64,000 nt of DNA. Source: Pelagomonas calceolata (Eukaryota > Sar > Pelagophyceae > Pelagomonadales > Pelagomonadaceae). The DNA lies in contig CAKKNE010000002.1 of assembly GCA_918797485.1 (NCBI GenBank), positions 3,624,501-3,688,500 of the forward strand, in the 5' to 3' direction. Below, piece by piece: positions 33,880 through 44,626 of the stretch; the stretch's first letter is position 1; the number at the start of each line of letters is the position of its first letter. Position numbers and translations under genes: made by a program. Below the pieces are notes generated by a model that was not told where the DNA came from, ran no database searches, and saw only the letters and a program-made list of their open reading frames with translations.

Positions 33880-34170
33880 GGCTCGGGGCCGGCCGGCCGG
33901 ACAGGACTCGGATAGAGGGTCCTTTTCGGAGCACTGGCACTGCCAGTGGCAGTTCTAAGTGTGGCAGTCTTCAAAAGTTCGCCAGTGCCCGGTGGGCCCG
34001 GGCCCAGGCCACTGGCAGTCACTGAGTCACGGTGTGTAAGCTCAGGCTCACGCCGACTCGGAGCCTTCCCACAGCACAGCACTCAGGCTTCAAGTCACGG
34101 TTGGGCGGCCCCGGCCCGGGCGGCGGCTCCGAGTCATGCCAGCCTGGGTGGTCACTGGCCCGGGCACTCA
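33880..34170. repeat. Cluster of short spacer words
   Basis: Within 290 bp there are copies of CTCAGGCT (at least four), ACTGGCA or GCCAGTG (at least six), GACTCGGA or TCCGAGTC (three) and CTTCAAGT/CTTCAAAAG (two), many abutting each other, for example GCACTGGCACTGCCAGTGGC at 33931-33950. Confidence 0.8.
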
Positions 34171-34709
34171 GGCTCAGGCTGACATTGGGGGCGCGGCGGT
34201 TGGGGCTAAGCGTGAGATATTTGACCCCTTCGTCGTGCTCTCCGTCCTCGATTTGTTCTTTCTTCGTAGGTAATGTACCGTAGGTACCGTATTCACTAGA
34301 CCTACTTTATCCAGGAATTCAAGGTATACGCACATATCATAGCAGGACTGCGGTATAGGTGATTTTTCTTTTCTAGGCATTCACTGTAAAACACTGGCAC
34401 TCCCGGGCCGAGTCTACGTCAATAGGCGGAACCTTGTGGGCCCATAACCTAGCAAGAGTATGTCGCAGCATTATTTAAGGTAGCAGGGTCCTAGCTCACC
34501 AGCCAACTTGAAAGGCTGCCAGTGGCCCGGGGCCAGTGGCAACTTGAACCCGGCCCGGGCGGGCCTAACCGTGACTACGAGACTCGGAGTGTTTTATAGC
34601 AAATTGTGTTTACACCGTAGTGTCAATAAATACTCGATGTATAGACTCAAATTTAGAGAGTGGGAGATACATATCCAGGGTAGGAAGGGCTAGTAGGTTT
34701 CTCTCTCTA

Positions 34710-34795
34710 TAGGTAGGTACTTACGGTACCGTACCGTACCGTAGGTAGGTACCGTAGGTACCTACAGGTAGGTCCTACCTACGGTACGGTAGGCG
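34710..34795. repeat. GGTACC/ACGGTA palindromic array
   Basis: A run built from GGTA, TACC and ACGGTACC units in both orientations (for example GGTACCGTACCGTACCGTAG). Almost fully self-complementary, so it could form cruciforms or slipped structures. Confidence 0.75.
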
Positions 34796-34993
34796 TACGA
34801 GTATAAAAATTATATGACGACATCGATTTTTGTTCCTGAAGTGGGATAATATTTACGCCAGGATCCAGCGACGCGCCGTAATTGCCTCAGCTACCACCCC
34901 CAGCGTAATGCCTCTCAGTTCGGATCACCCCGTTTTTTTTCGCATGGCCCGGGTGCACCGCAGTTACCAGTCTTGCTGTGAGACCTGAAATTA

Positions 34994-36789
34994 ATGGGTT
35001 GTGGTATTTCCAGCAAAGTCGAGTCGACGTCTATAAGGGGCCCTCAGACCGCAGACCAGTCATCAACCTTGACCCTAGGGCTATTGCCTGCTCCGCGAGA
35101 ATCCCACGTGCTTCGTGGGGGCGGGCATGATTCCAGAAATTCGCATGTATCTTGGCGAAGAGGTGATCTGATTGGCACCGGAGCGAATGGACGGGTATAC
35201 CTTGGACTCGAAGAAGATAGTGGTGCAATTATTGCAGTCAAAGAGATGGCATTCAGCAACGAGCAACATTCCAGCGTCCTGCTCAAGAATATAGAGAATG
35301 CACACGCAGGCAAGAACTGGAGGAACTGGCCCAAATGCAAGAGGAAATAGAGTTGCTTCGATCCTTGCAGCATCCTAACATTGTGACTTACCTTGGCACA
35401 GACATCTGTGATGAAAATAAATTGCTTTATATCTTCACAGAGTGGGTTCCTGGCGGGTCGATCCAAGCGCAAACGCAGTGTAGAATATACCTGGCGCGAT
35501 TCACGGCCAATTCTATAGTCTCAGGCACTGATTACAAAATTTGGTCGCTTATCAGAGGCAATTGTGCGCAAATACGTTGCTCAGCTACTTGTCGGTCTTA
35601 AATATTTGCACGAACAACAAGTGATTCATCGCGACATAAAAGCTGCAAACATTTTAGTTGATGATCGAGGTACAATTAAGCTCGCAGACTTTGGCAGCTC
35701 AAAAAGACTGGACTCAATGGGCATGATAAACAATGGTAACCTTTCACTCAGAGGGACGCCGTACTTTATGGCGCCCGAAGTTATCATGCAAATAGGGCAT
35801 GGGCGAAAGGCTGATATCTGGAGTGTAGGGTGCACAATCTTGCAGATGGTCACTGGGCAGCCTCCGTGGAAAAACCTTCGCCTCGGAACGCCCGCTGCAC
35901 TCATGTTTCATATAGCAAATGCTCAATCTCCTCCCCCAATGCCGTGAGATTCAGTGGTCTCTGTATGCCTTTGTCTATGGGGAGAGAGCGGGTTGGGATA
36001 GGGTTGAGTATCATTTTTACTTCAACTATAGGTCAATGTTGTCCATTGAGCTCAATAACTTGCTCCTCGCCACATTCTCTCGCGACACAAATAGACGTCC
36101 AGCAGCCAATGACTTACTCAGATACCCTTTTGTTGTTGCAAATGGTGCAGCAGCAGAGGCAAATGCAGCCGAAAGTCGAGCGGCGCTGCGGAGTACACCA
36201 CTTGCGCGAAGCATGCGGGCTGCCATGCCTAATCAGGTCAGCACCATCGAGGACGCTGCAGACCATACTTTGGCATGTCAGGCAATTGGAATCTTGAGTT
36301 AGATGCCAGAGTCCACCACATATCAATGATGCCTCATTTTCACACTCAGGCAAAGAGTCTGATAGCGCCGAGGGCTTCTTCTTTGAATCATTTCGCATGC
36401 CCCCAGGCGGCGAAGATCCACTTACAGCGAAAGTTGACAAAGAGGGACAGGATGTTTGTGGCCAGATGAACCCCAACTTGAGAATGGAAAAGCAATTTTT
36501 GGGCTCAACACATAGCAATGGAGTGGACAATGAAGCCCTTGTCACTATGTTCCTCTCCAGAGAGGCGGCAGCTCAACTTGCTGGTGCAGACAAACATTTC
36601 CCAGGTCATCCACCAACAGCACAACCAACCCCATCAAGCCAAAGGCACAATGGCAAGATTAGATTGCGAGGGTTTGCAGCAATTCTACCTTCTAGAACTC
36701 GCGGTTGTGATGAATCCTCAGTGGCCCATTCGAATCACCGAACAAGGAAAAGTCCGCTTCTAATGACAAAACTGCCCCGACGTAAATAA
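34994..36789 (+). CDS. MAP3K (STE11/ANP-like) protein kinase, N-myristoylation signal
   Basis: Exons 34994-35262, 35310-35466, 35525-35943, 36032-36276 and 36350-36789 give exactly 510 codons (509 aa). The N-terminus MGCGISSK fits N-myristoylation plus palmitoylation, so membrane attachment is likely. The kinase domain resembles plant ANP/NPK1 and other MEKK kinases: SWRRGDLIGTGANGRVYLG, IIAVKEM, LLRSLQHPNIVTYLG, WVPGGSIQ|ALITKFG, IHRDIKAANILVDD, LADFGSSKR, GTPYFMAPEVIMQ and ADIWSVGCTILQM. All catalytic residues are present. Two introns start with GC: 35263-35309 (47 nt) and 35467-35524 (58 nt). The second is pinned by residue-for-residue agreement with ANP kinases across the join. The C-terminal tail of about 160 aa is unlike known families. 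Role: activates a MAP2K by phosphorylation. Confidence 0.85.
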
Positions 36790-38587
36790 CAACAACACCC
36801 CAAACAAGAAAGCCTCACTCGTTGTCCATCCACCAACGACTCATTATGTAACCTACCCGCGGCCAGTCAGGTAGGAATACTAGCAGCACCATTATCTTGA
36901 GATAGGCGCAGATAAGTCCCGCAAAATTCATGCAGGCACAACACGAGCGCTATGAACAGTTTCCAAGTCCCCTTGTCTTCAATGACAACCACATAATGGT
37001 CCAATTCATTCAATGCTTGCCCCTGCCGATTGTCTTAACTGCACCTGCGGCTTCATTTGCATGTCAAACGCAATTGCTGTAGCGCGAGTCCATAGGAGCG
37101 GGCTTGAGTGCTCTGGCCTCCGCAGTCAGAATGCCGCGCGGTTACTTTGAGCTGGGCCAGGGCATGCAGTCACATGGTGTGTTCTCCGAGCGTAAATGAC
37201 GAGCCCAGTAGGACAAACCCCAGTTGGAGTTCTTGGCAAGTGCGATTGACGGGAAGGTAACCCGCTCTAGATACCTCCACTCTTATATTCGCACACCCAA
37301 ATCGGGACCGCACACCGCGCAACAACAATGGCCAACCAGATGATAAAATAGCTGCCATCAAAGTTGCCAGTGACTTAAACTTAAACTTGAATAACTTATG
37401 CCAGTCACGGGCCCGGGCATAATTTTGAAATAAATTTGTGTGGATTAATACACTGGATTAATCATGATTGAAGTGGACCACCCCAATAAATGTCACGGTA
37501 ACACCGCGACCCCTCCAAGACCCACTGTGTTTTACCTTATTTTTTATTTTTTTTTCAATTTCGCATGCTAACTTGAAGCTGGCAGACTTCAAGTTACTGG
37601 CACAGTGACTACTAGTATTAGTATGGTGATGATGATGATGATGATACTGTTGTTAGGGGACTGTTAGGGGAGACTAGTGGAGGTACCGTCCCCTAGGCCG
37701 GAACTTGAAGTCGGTTAATTCGTTGGAGTAACATTCTTCCTTACCTTCTCTTAGCTCTAATTAGAATGAATTAGCCTGCGACGCTTAAGGCTCCTTGGAG
37801 ACTTCGAAATTTATAGGGGGGTCGGGCGCAATAGTCGACGTTGGCAGGTTTTGGCGCAATGAGCGTACAGCCACACGCCGGCCGAATGGCGGCAAACTTT
37901 TGCTGAGGCGCAGCTTCCGTATGCTAAAATAATGGGTTGCGTGCAAAGTTTGGTGCATGCGGGCAGCCTCGCGCTGAAAAATCAGCTGCGACGCGGTGAT
38001 GGTCCGAGATAAAACCCGCCCGAAAAACAATCTCTCCAATGGACGGGATAAACCGGCCTCGAATGATCCACTAATTATTTCCTATCGTTCCATATCTATA
38101 TAGGGCTGCTAGGGAATATCCTGCTTCCGGCCCTGCTTAGAGGTACCGTGCGTCGCAATGAGTTTGCACCGCAGGAATCTTGACAGAAAGCGTCAAGGTG
38201 GGCCCCACTAGAAGTCCTGGCAGCTAATTCCCGCTGGTTCAAAACTAATCTGGCCCGGGCAGTTTGGTAAATTTGGCGACACTCTCTGAGGATACACTCT
38301 CGGCGCTTTGCGCGCTAAATACGCGGCGGGAGCGCACATTAGGCGCCTGCGCGGCCCGCAGCAAGCTGTACCGGCATGGGGCAGCTGTACCAGCAAATGA
38401 CGGCCCGGGACTGCGTTTATCTTACCGCTGCGCATTCGCACGTGGCTCGCCGGTTGACACGTAGGACGTCATACGCCCATCTCCATGTGGAACGAGCCGT
38501 AGGCCCAAACACATTCTCGGCCGAGATTGTCATCAACTCACCCACGGTCAACATCGCGGCGTCACAAGGTCAGGCATGTTTGTGTAA
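36790..38587. other. Intergenic spacer with dispersed repeat B
   Basis: 1.8 kb between converging genes. Contains ACTTGAAG/ACTGGCA words at 37360-37400 and 37570-37610, a (GAT)n stretch at about 37626-37644, and dispersed repeat B copy 1 at 37688-38129. No gene recognised. Confidence 0.5.
37688..38129 (+). repeat. Dispersed repeat B, copy 1
   Basis: Almost identical to 50562-50930 (same orientation) over long blocks, such as GTCGGTTAATTCGTTGGAGT and GGCTCCTTGGAGACTTCGAA. This copy has a 6-nt ACTTGA insertion near 37702 and about 80 extra bases near 37922-38010. It lacks a GCCTGAG and a 13-nt segment that copy 2 has. No open frame is conserved. Confidence 0.9.
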
Positions 38588-40950
38588 TTACGCAATGAAA
38601 CTTCGGTGGCTGTTCTTTTGGGGGCCACATACTTTTGCCTGCAACGCATGCAACCCGGCAAAACTAGCGTCAAGGAAATGAGTTTGCTGCAGAAGTAGAT
38701 TTCCCAGAAGATCCAGTGGGCTTTTCCCCGCAAATAGTACTTGACATGATGCGCCCGCACTTGTCACGCTGTCACGTGTGGCATCGGCAGAAACATAGAC
38801 GCGGTGCTTTTCACGGCTTACCAGTTCAGGGATACGCGACAATTGGGCGGTGAGAATTCCGAGATCATGGAAGTAGCAGCGTTCACACAGTGACAGATGT
38901 GGAGTTAATTCAGCACCAGCACTATTGAGCAAGGCAGCGCGGCTATTAACGCCCTTTTGTCGAGCGATGGCCATATGCACTACCACTTTGAGTAAACTGT
39001 TATTCAAGACCTATACAAGGTCAACTACCCACTCCAAATTAAATCTGGCATCTTCACTGGTTCCACATTCAATGTTTTGTTTGCTAATGTAAGTTGTGGG
39101 AAGCGCCTGCTGCAAATCAAGCAAAGGGCATTGGCAACTGCCATTGATCGCCTGGCGTAGTCCAGAATTGGCACGGTGACATAACCTTCTAAATATTCAC
39201 GAATATCATTAAGCCAGATTAATGTTTTCCTGCGGGAGGTAAAAATTGCGAGACGCCCAAAAGCGTTGTTAACATCGTCGACCACAGTGATCACTTCAGC
39301 TACAAAATGTAGCATGTCACTGCTGCTGTGCGGGATTTGGCTACGTACAAGCTCTGAAGGTACATAATGATTTGCAGATACATCAATAGCACAGCACGAG
39401 CAATCATCAAACCAGCCTATGCACAAGGGTTAGAGCGGAGTGATATCTTAGCAATATGGCGCAGTGACACAGGGACAAACACAGCATTGTCGCGGAATGG
39501 CTTGCACTGCCTCCAAGGAGACAACTGCTCACAACCTTTAGGTGTGGGTCTGAAGAAATGAAGGTATGACTACAGCGGGCTGGACTTTTGGAGATTACGG
39601 ACTTGATGTCTAAAAAGGCATCCTTTTGTTTCATAATGATCTCAATCAAGCTAAGTAAATGGATAGTGGTCACATCATGCCTGACAACATAGTGTACACC
39701 ACAGCCTGAAGTTTCCAAGCGCAAAGCAGCCTCCTCCACCGCATCAGCAACAAACAGAGACTCAATATGATGCATCATAAAGCTTTCCTGAGTACGCCAT
39801 GCAGGCATGAAAATATCAACTCCACAGAGAATCATGTCGACATGGCCATCATCAGTGGCTATGAGAAGGATCGTTAGTGCGTCTCTGTCACGTGCAACCA
39901 TTTGCAGCGGAGAACTGCCACGTAAGTTCAATGTAAATGATTGGATCAAAGGCGGTTCATGATCAAAGTTTCTTTGCTCTTCTCCTTCAATCCAAGAGAA
40001 ACTGCTCTTTGTAGCCTCACTACTATCCACACTTGAAATGTTTATGAGGTATGGGAAGGTAGCATAGAGCCATCGCAATGGAATTTCCCATTTTCCTTGA
40101 GTTTCATTGCTATTTGCGTAATTCCAGCCATCAACACACGCATCTCTAAGAGCCAAAACTTCACTCTGTGAAGCACAGCTTTGCCGTGGTGCCACGGGAA
40201 ATAGAGTGACGAGCTGATTAGGTGCAAGAAGAAAAACCCCAAAGCGGCTGTGCCTACGGCACATGCAGTTGACAGGCCAAAATCCTGTTACACTGGCTGT
40301 GCTGCTCTGATCCAAAGCAGAGCATTTGTACATGAGGAACACCAGTTATGAGAGATGTTGTGTCTCCCCCATAAATATCCCAAAACGTAATAACACCGGA
40401 GGCATCGATTGTGCAGATGTGGTTATCAAATTGTTGCGGAAAAGTTGCATCCAAGATTTGAGTGGAACTAGAGTTGCTGGGATCATTGAGGAATATCTCC
40501 AGTCTCCACTCATCTGAAGGGCACAGCGCGCCATTTTGGTCGCGTGGTGGAGGCAACACCTAGAAACTCGCATAAAAAGACGTTGTTGTGTGTTCTCTGA
40601 TCGCTCGCAACACCCAAAAAATGGCGCCCCGCAAGGATAACTGCATCAGCTTTATGATTAAAGCGTACAATGCAAAGCGAAGTGTGCTCCAACCTCTTGT
40701 GGGGGATGCACACCGGATAGAGCTTCTGAAATGCATGGTGACTGTAGCCCAATGCATTATTCCGCGTCACAATTAGCAGGTCTCCGCGGCAGGATGTGGC
40801 AACTAACGCGTCCTCCATACTACTGCAACAAAGACAGCCAGACAGTGTGGCCCACGCGAAAAGTTCTCCACTGTCTTTGTTGTTGCGTGTCGTGACGGTC
40901 ACGATTGTTGTCCAATTGAATTGCCTGCCATCCCTGCACCGAGATCTTGG
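38588..40950 (-). CDS. NUP88: Nup88-like nucleoporin
   Basis: Multi-exon leftward gene. The start is uncertain (around 40950-40902, upstream of VTVTTRNNKDSGELFAW). Supported introns: 40559-40514 (46 nt, joins CEFL to DEWRLEIFL) and one of about 41 nt near 40270 (joins GSEQHSQ to HSRFGVFLL). The first half has a beta-propeller pattern: HKADAVILAG, HICTIDASGVITFWDIYGG, and FGVFLLAPNQLVTLFPVAP, the last matching the conserved 'F.VFVL..DG.IY.LCPV.P' stretch of plant and animal Nup88. Further down, GCGVHYVVRHDVTTIHLLSL fits the conserved 'Y..TH..G.H...L.W' block. Nup88 anchors Nup214/Nup62 on the cytoplasmic face of the nuclear pore. The 3' part (39426-38588) is diverged and the end is approximate. 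Assignment rests on pattern recognition, not a search. Confidence 0.55.
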
Positions 40951-41027
40951 GCGGAGCGTCTTAAAAAAAACGAACCCAGAGTACGGTACGGGTTTTTACC
41001 CCCCCCTCGCCCACTAGCTAGCGGTTG

Positions 41028-41147
41028 CGAAAACCAGAGTGTCTACTAGGGCTTACCTGACGAGCACATTTGGCCGCAGAGTAAATTAAGGCTAAAGATA
41101 AATCAATTAGCGGCGAGCCCCGGGCCCTAGTAGACACTCTGGTTTCG
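41028..41147. mobile_element. 120-bp MITE-like inverted-repeat element
   Basis: Terminal inverted repeats of 24-25 bp (41028-41052 and 41124-41147) containing AACCAGAGTGTCTACTAGGG and its reverse complement, with a single-base length difference. The interior is about 70 bp and AT-rich with no coding capacity. A target site duplication is not obvious. Confidence 0.75.
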
Positions 41148-42858
41148 AGCTGACTGCCTCTCGGCCCCGTCGTAGTGGTCTTCAAAGTCCCATTCAGGCT
41201 GAGGCGTCATTGGTTGCAACGCGTCAATAATGATCTTCGCTGCCTCATGGCCGTGTCGCGGGCACGGCGACGCGCCAAGGCATCCGAGGCCCCTCGGGCA
41301 CGCGAGCCTTCTGAGACGAGGCGGAGGTGTTCTAACGGCGTATCAGACGCCGATGCACACCAGGCGGGGAGTGTAGACTGTGATCATTCTATCGTCCACG
41401 GGAAACATATATGCACGTCCTACCGATCGAATTTGTCAAGAACAGATCCTACCGATCGAATATGGTCCCCCGATGGAAAACTGACCGGTGGCAGTGTGGG
41501 CTTCTGGAGACTAGAGGCGAACCGGTGTGCCTTCTCTACCAGCACCCTGGAGATATATTTGCCGTTCGCGCCGCTCCGGCTTTGGGCCTCGCGGAGAGCG
41601 GCAGCTCTCGGGCCCTGGAAGACCGCTGAACCGCGGTCTTTCAGCGCGCGCGGCGCTTAAGGCACGAGATGATGAAATAGTTATGCCCATTTTTACACCA
41701 AAATGACCTGTTTTTACTCTAATCTGCAAGATTTCCGCTCTAAGGCGAGCGGAAATTTTCAGACATGATTCAAACACATTTTTTTGATAAAAATGGGTCA
41801 TAACCATGTGCCCCTTTTGGCCAACAAAACCCGAACCTTCCCCGAAAAATCGCCGAAGTCGACGTTCCTAGGGGGTAGATCAGGAAAATAAATTTCGACG
41901 TCAATCTCCCCAGACAGACGTGGACACCCCACGCTTAAATTCCGATCAACCTTTCAAATGACACTCGGGGCGATAAGGGCGATAAGGGTGATGTTTTGAG
42001 GTTTTATGAAAATGTAATTTTAGTCTAGGGGGGCGGAATCCTACTAGGAAGGGGTGATGGTGGTCTTAGGGGTGGTGTTTTTTAATCTTCAGGGTAATAA
42101 GGTGTGGCAATGACGGGTGTGGCAATGACGGGCCCTTGCTCCTCGAACTGGCTGTTTTCATTGTTAGACGCATCCGTCCGTACCGTATGAAGTCAAATAT
42201 TATCCAAATAGCGACCATGGCTGTACGGCGTTTTGCGCAAAAAGCACATCAACCGTGACGGCGCAAAAGCGCTTACCCCCCCTAAAAATCGAAGTCTCCA
42301 CGGAACATTAAGTGTCGCAGGGTAATTCAGCACGAATTTACCTTAGGGAGGATCGCTCGGAATCTTACTGTAAAAAAATTCCCGGTGTCCGGCCCTGCTT
42401 ACGTTTCTACTACTACTAGAACTTGAAGTATATTTTAAAGCTCTCAGGGTAAATAGCGTCTCCGAGTCATCCGCTATTCAAAGTTCGCCCCAGGCCGAGT
42501 AATTCACCTGCGGAGCCTGCAACGTCCAGGGTGATACGCTGGGCTGATCGCCAAGCTAACGCCCCGCGAGTAAGATTTCTACACGTACACCTAAAGCGGC
42601 TCGGGCTGTTAATTTTATGTGTCATGGAGAAGGCGCTGTATGTAGTGCTTCGGGCCGTGCACCTGCAAAAGTGTGCGTTATCTTGGGTACTGGCAAGATT
42701 AGGCGCCTAGATATAACCTCTCAGGGAGAGCGCCAACCAGACGTCTTGAGCTATACACTTTAACACCCACACCATTTCACACTGACTAACCAAATGACCG
42801 CGACTCTTGGTGAGGGACAGCGGAAATCTAAGGGGCTAGTCTCAAAGAGTTGGCAATC
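41148..42858. other. Intergenic spacer
   Basis: 1.7 kb, no gene recognised. 41405-41520 resembles 44095-44235 (shared ...CGTCCTACCGATCGAATTTGTC-type sequence and GGGCTTCTGGAG). The segment TTCCGGCCCTGCTTA-like at 42388-42402 also occurs at the end of dispersed repeat B. A tandem GGTGTGGCAATGACGGG duplication lies at about 42100-42132. Confidence 0.45.
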
Positions 42859-43863
42859 TCACTCGAGGTGGATTTGGTAGATGTCCGATGTGGCCTGCTT
42901 TCCATTCCAGCCACCAATGATGTATAGTCTTGTGCCCACAGCGCTCATGGTGTGGCCATACTTGTGGGCAATTTCCTGATAAGTTTGGGGAACAGTCCAT
43001 CGCTCAATGGAGGTTCCAGGGCTTGATTCAAGTAGGCGGAACGAACCTGAACCTTCTTGATTACAAGCTCTATTCTGAAGGCCCCCACTGCCCCAACCTC
43101 CAAATACAATTAAACCATTGCCAACTTTCGTTGTTGTGTGACCATGCCTCTTCGAAGGCGGTTCCCCCCCCTGAATAGTTGACTTCGTCCAGATCATAGT
43201 CTCGGTGTCGAGTTGGCGCAAATCATTGTGATACTGCGGCACAGGAAATATTGAACTAACGGTACAGCCACCAAAACACAAGATACGACCGTCAGTGAGC
43301 AGGCTGAGAGAGTGGCCATATCGCGGCGATGGTTGAATTCCTGCACACCTAGGCTGTACCCACGTAAAAGTATCAGAGTTAAAGACCCAAAGATCACCCA
43401 TGCACTGCATATGGCCGTCCCAACCACCATGGACCACAACTTTCCTGCCCACAAGCAAGGATGCGTGAAAGAATCTGGGTGATGGACATGCGCTTGTAAC
43501 TGACAGAGGGACCCAGCTCCATTCAACTAAGTCAAGGAAATACATATCTCTCAGCGTGCCGACTTCCCCACGACCTCCAAAGACGAACATCCGTGAGCCA
43601 ATCAACTCCGCGGAATGCCCGTATCGAGGTGTTGGCGCCTCCCCAGAGCAGGCTACCTTGTGCCACAGATGATGCTCTGTGTCAAGAGTAAAAGTATCGT
43701 TAAAGTACGCAAATCTTCCGCCGGAAGTGTAGCATGAACCACCAAATATGATGACCTGATCCTCCGCCATCGCGGCGGAATGTCCACCGCGCGCGGAGGG
43801 GCTGTCTCCATCGGTAACGATTCGGGCAAAGCTTAAAGCCGGCATGCCTCCGTTACCTTGCAT
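42859..43863 (-). CDS. Kelch-repeat beta-propeller protein
   Basis: 334 aa, single exon, ATG at 43863. Six kelch-type blades are visible: RGGHSAAMAEDQVIIFGG, RYGHSAELIGSRMFVFGG, RFFHASLLVGRKVVVHGG, RYGHSLSLLTDGRILCFGG, RHGHTTTKVGNGLIVFGG and KYGHTMSAVGTRLYIIGG. Each blade has the paired Gly residues and a later Trp. The whole protein is the propeller; there is no BTB, Rab-binding or phosphatase domain. Kelch propellers of this type (KLHDC/RABEPK-like) act as protein-binding adaptors, for example substrate receptors of ubiquitin ligases. The partner cannot be told from sequence. Confidence 0.9.
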   Translation of the reverse strand: MQGNGGMPALSFARIVTDGDSPSARGGHSAAMAEDQVIIFGGSCYTSGGRFAYFNDTFTLDTEHHLWHKVACSGEAPTPRYGHSAELIGSRMFVFGGRGEVGTLRDMYFLDLVEWSWVPLSVTSACPSPRFFHASLLVGRKVVVHGGWDGHMQCMGDLWVFNSDTFTWVQPRCAGIQPSPRYGHSLSLLTDGRILCFGGCTVSSIFPVPQYHNDLRQLDTETMIWTKSTIQGGEPPSKRHGHTTTKVGNGLIVFGGWGSGGLQNRACNQEGSGSFRLLESSPGTSIERWTVPQTYQEIAHKYGHTMSAVGTRLYIIGGWNGKQATSDIYQIHLE

Positions 43864-44626
43864 TTCTCGCGGTATGTACAGTAAGTATCTCGTGAAACAG
43901 GGATACCACGGCCGTGACTATGAAACTAATACGCAGTAATACTCCTACTCGCCCCAGGCGCGCGCCTTGATAGTAGCCGCGGCCCGCGCGGCAAGAGTGA
44001 GGAAGGACACACTCCCCGCGGTCGGCGTCGCGGGCCCTAAGTCCCTTCCACTGGCCGCACGGCGCGTCGGCGCGTCGTTCCAACATCCGCTGGAATGCAC
44101 ACGTACGTCATACCGGTCGAATTTTGTCGATAGATGCCGAAGCGGCCCGCGATCGACATTCACCGAATATGCTCTCGCGACCGGCCGTGGGTTGACATGT
44201 GGCGACGGATAGCTGGTGGACTTCTGGAGGTGCACCGCTGTTTGCGTTGGTCAGGTGCTTCTCTACATTCGCATACGTATAACGATGAAATTAATTGATA
44301 TAGAATATATGATGATGTGCTTACGGATTTACCCAAACCTGAAACTCGCGTGGTACGCCGCGGCGGCCCTTTTCGAGAAGAAGAAGGAGGGAGGTCCGTG
44401 CGACCACCTTACTCTGTCCTAGCCCGACGGATGGGTCCCGGAGGAGCGGGAGCGACTAGGGGGTCGCGCGCCGTGTAAAACCCGAACCCGAACCCAGATG
44501 GCTCTCACGGAACCGACCCAATAATTGCCGGCATCCGGCAAACTCGAGTGCACAGTTGGGCCAGCGTAAAATGACCGCATCCTGTCGTACTTTGGCGCGT
44601 AGGCGTAAAAACTTTTAACTGCCAGA
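43864..44626. other. Intergenic spacer
   Basis: Divergent upstream region of the kelch and acyltransferase genes. Contains a copy of a diverged dispersed repeat at 44095-44235 (see 41405-41520). No gene recognised. Confidence 0.45.

Larger units (their letters stand above)
33270..34993. other. Word-rich intergenic spacer
   Basis: 1.7 kb with no credible gene. The densest cluster of the recurring spacer words lies at 33880-34170 and again at 34390-34590 (ACTGGCA, GCCAGTGGC, ACTCAGGC, ACTCGGA, GGGCCCGG). A GGTACC/TACCGTA palindromic array lies at 34710-34795. Confidence 0.6.

Noticed and set aside
35263-35309. Frameshift in the MAP3K gene
   Set aside because: A 47-nt GC-AG intron explains it, matches the usual intron length here, and leaves a total frame of exactly 510 codons.
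38208-38681. Short frames on both strands downstream of the Nup88-like gene
   Set aside because: No conserved motifs; they overlap each other and spacer repeats.
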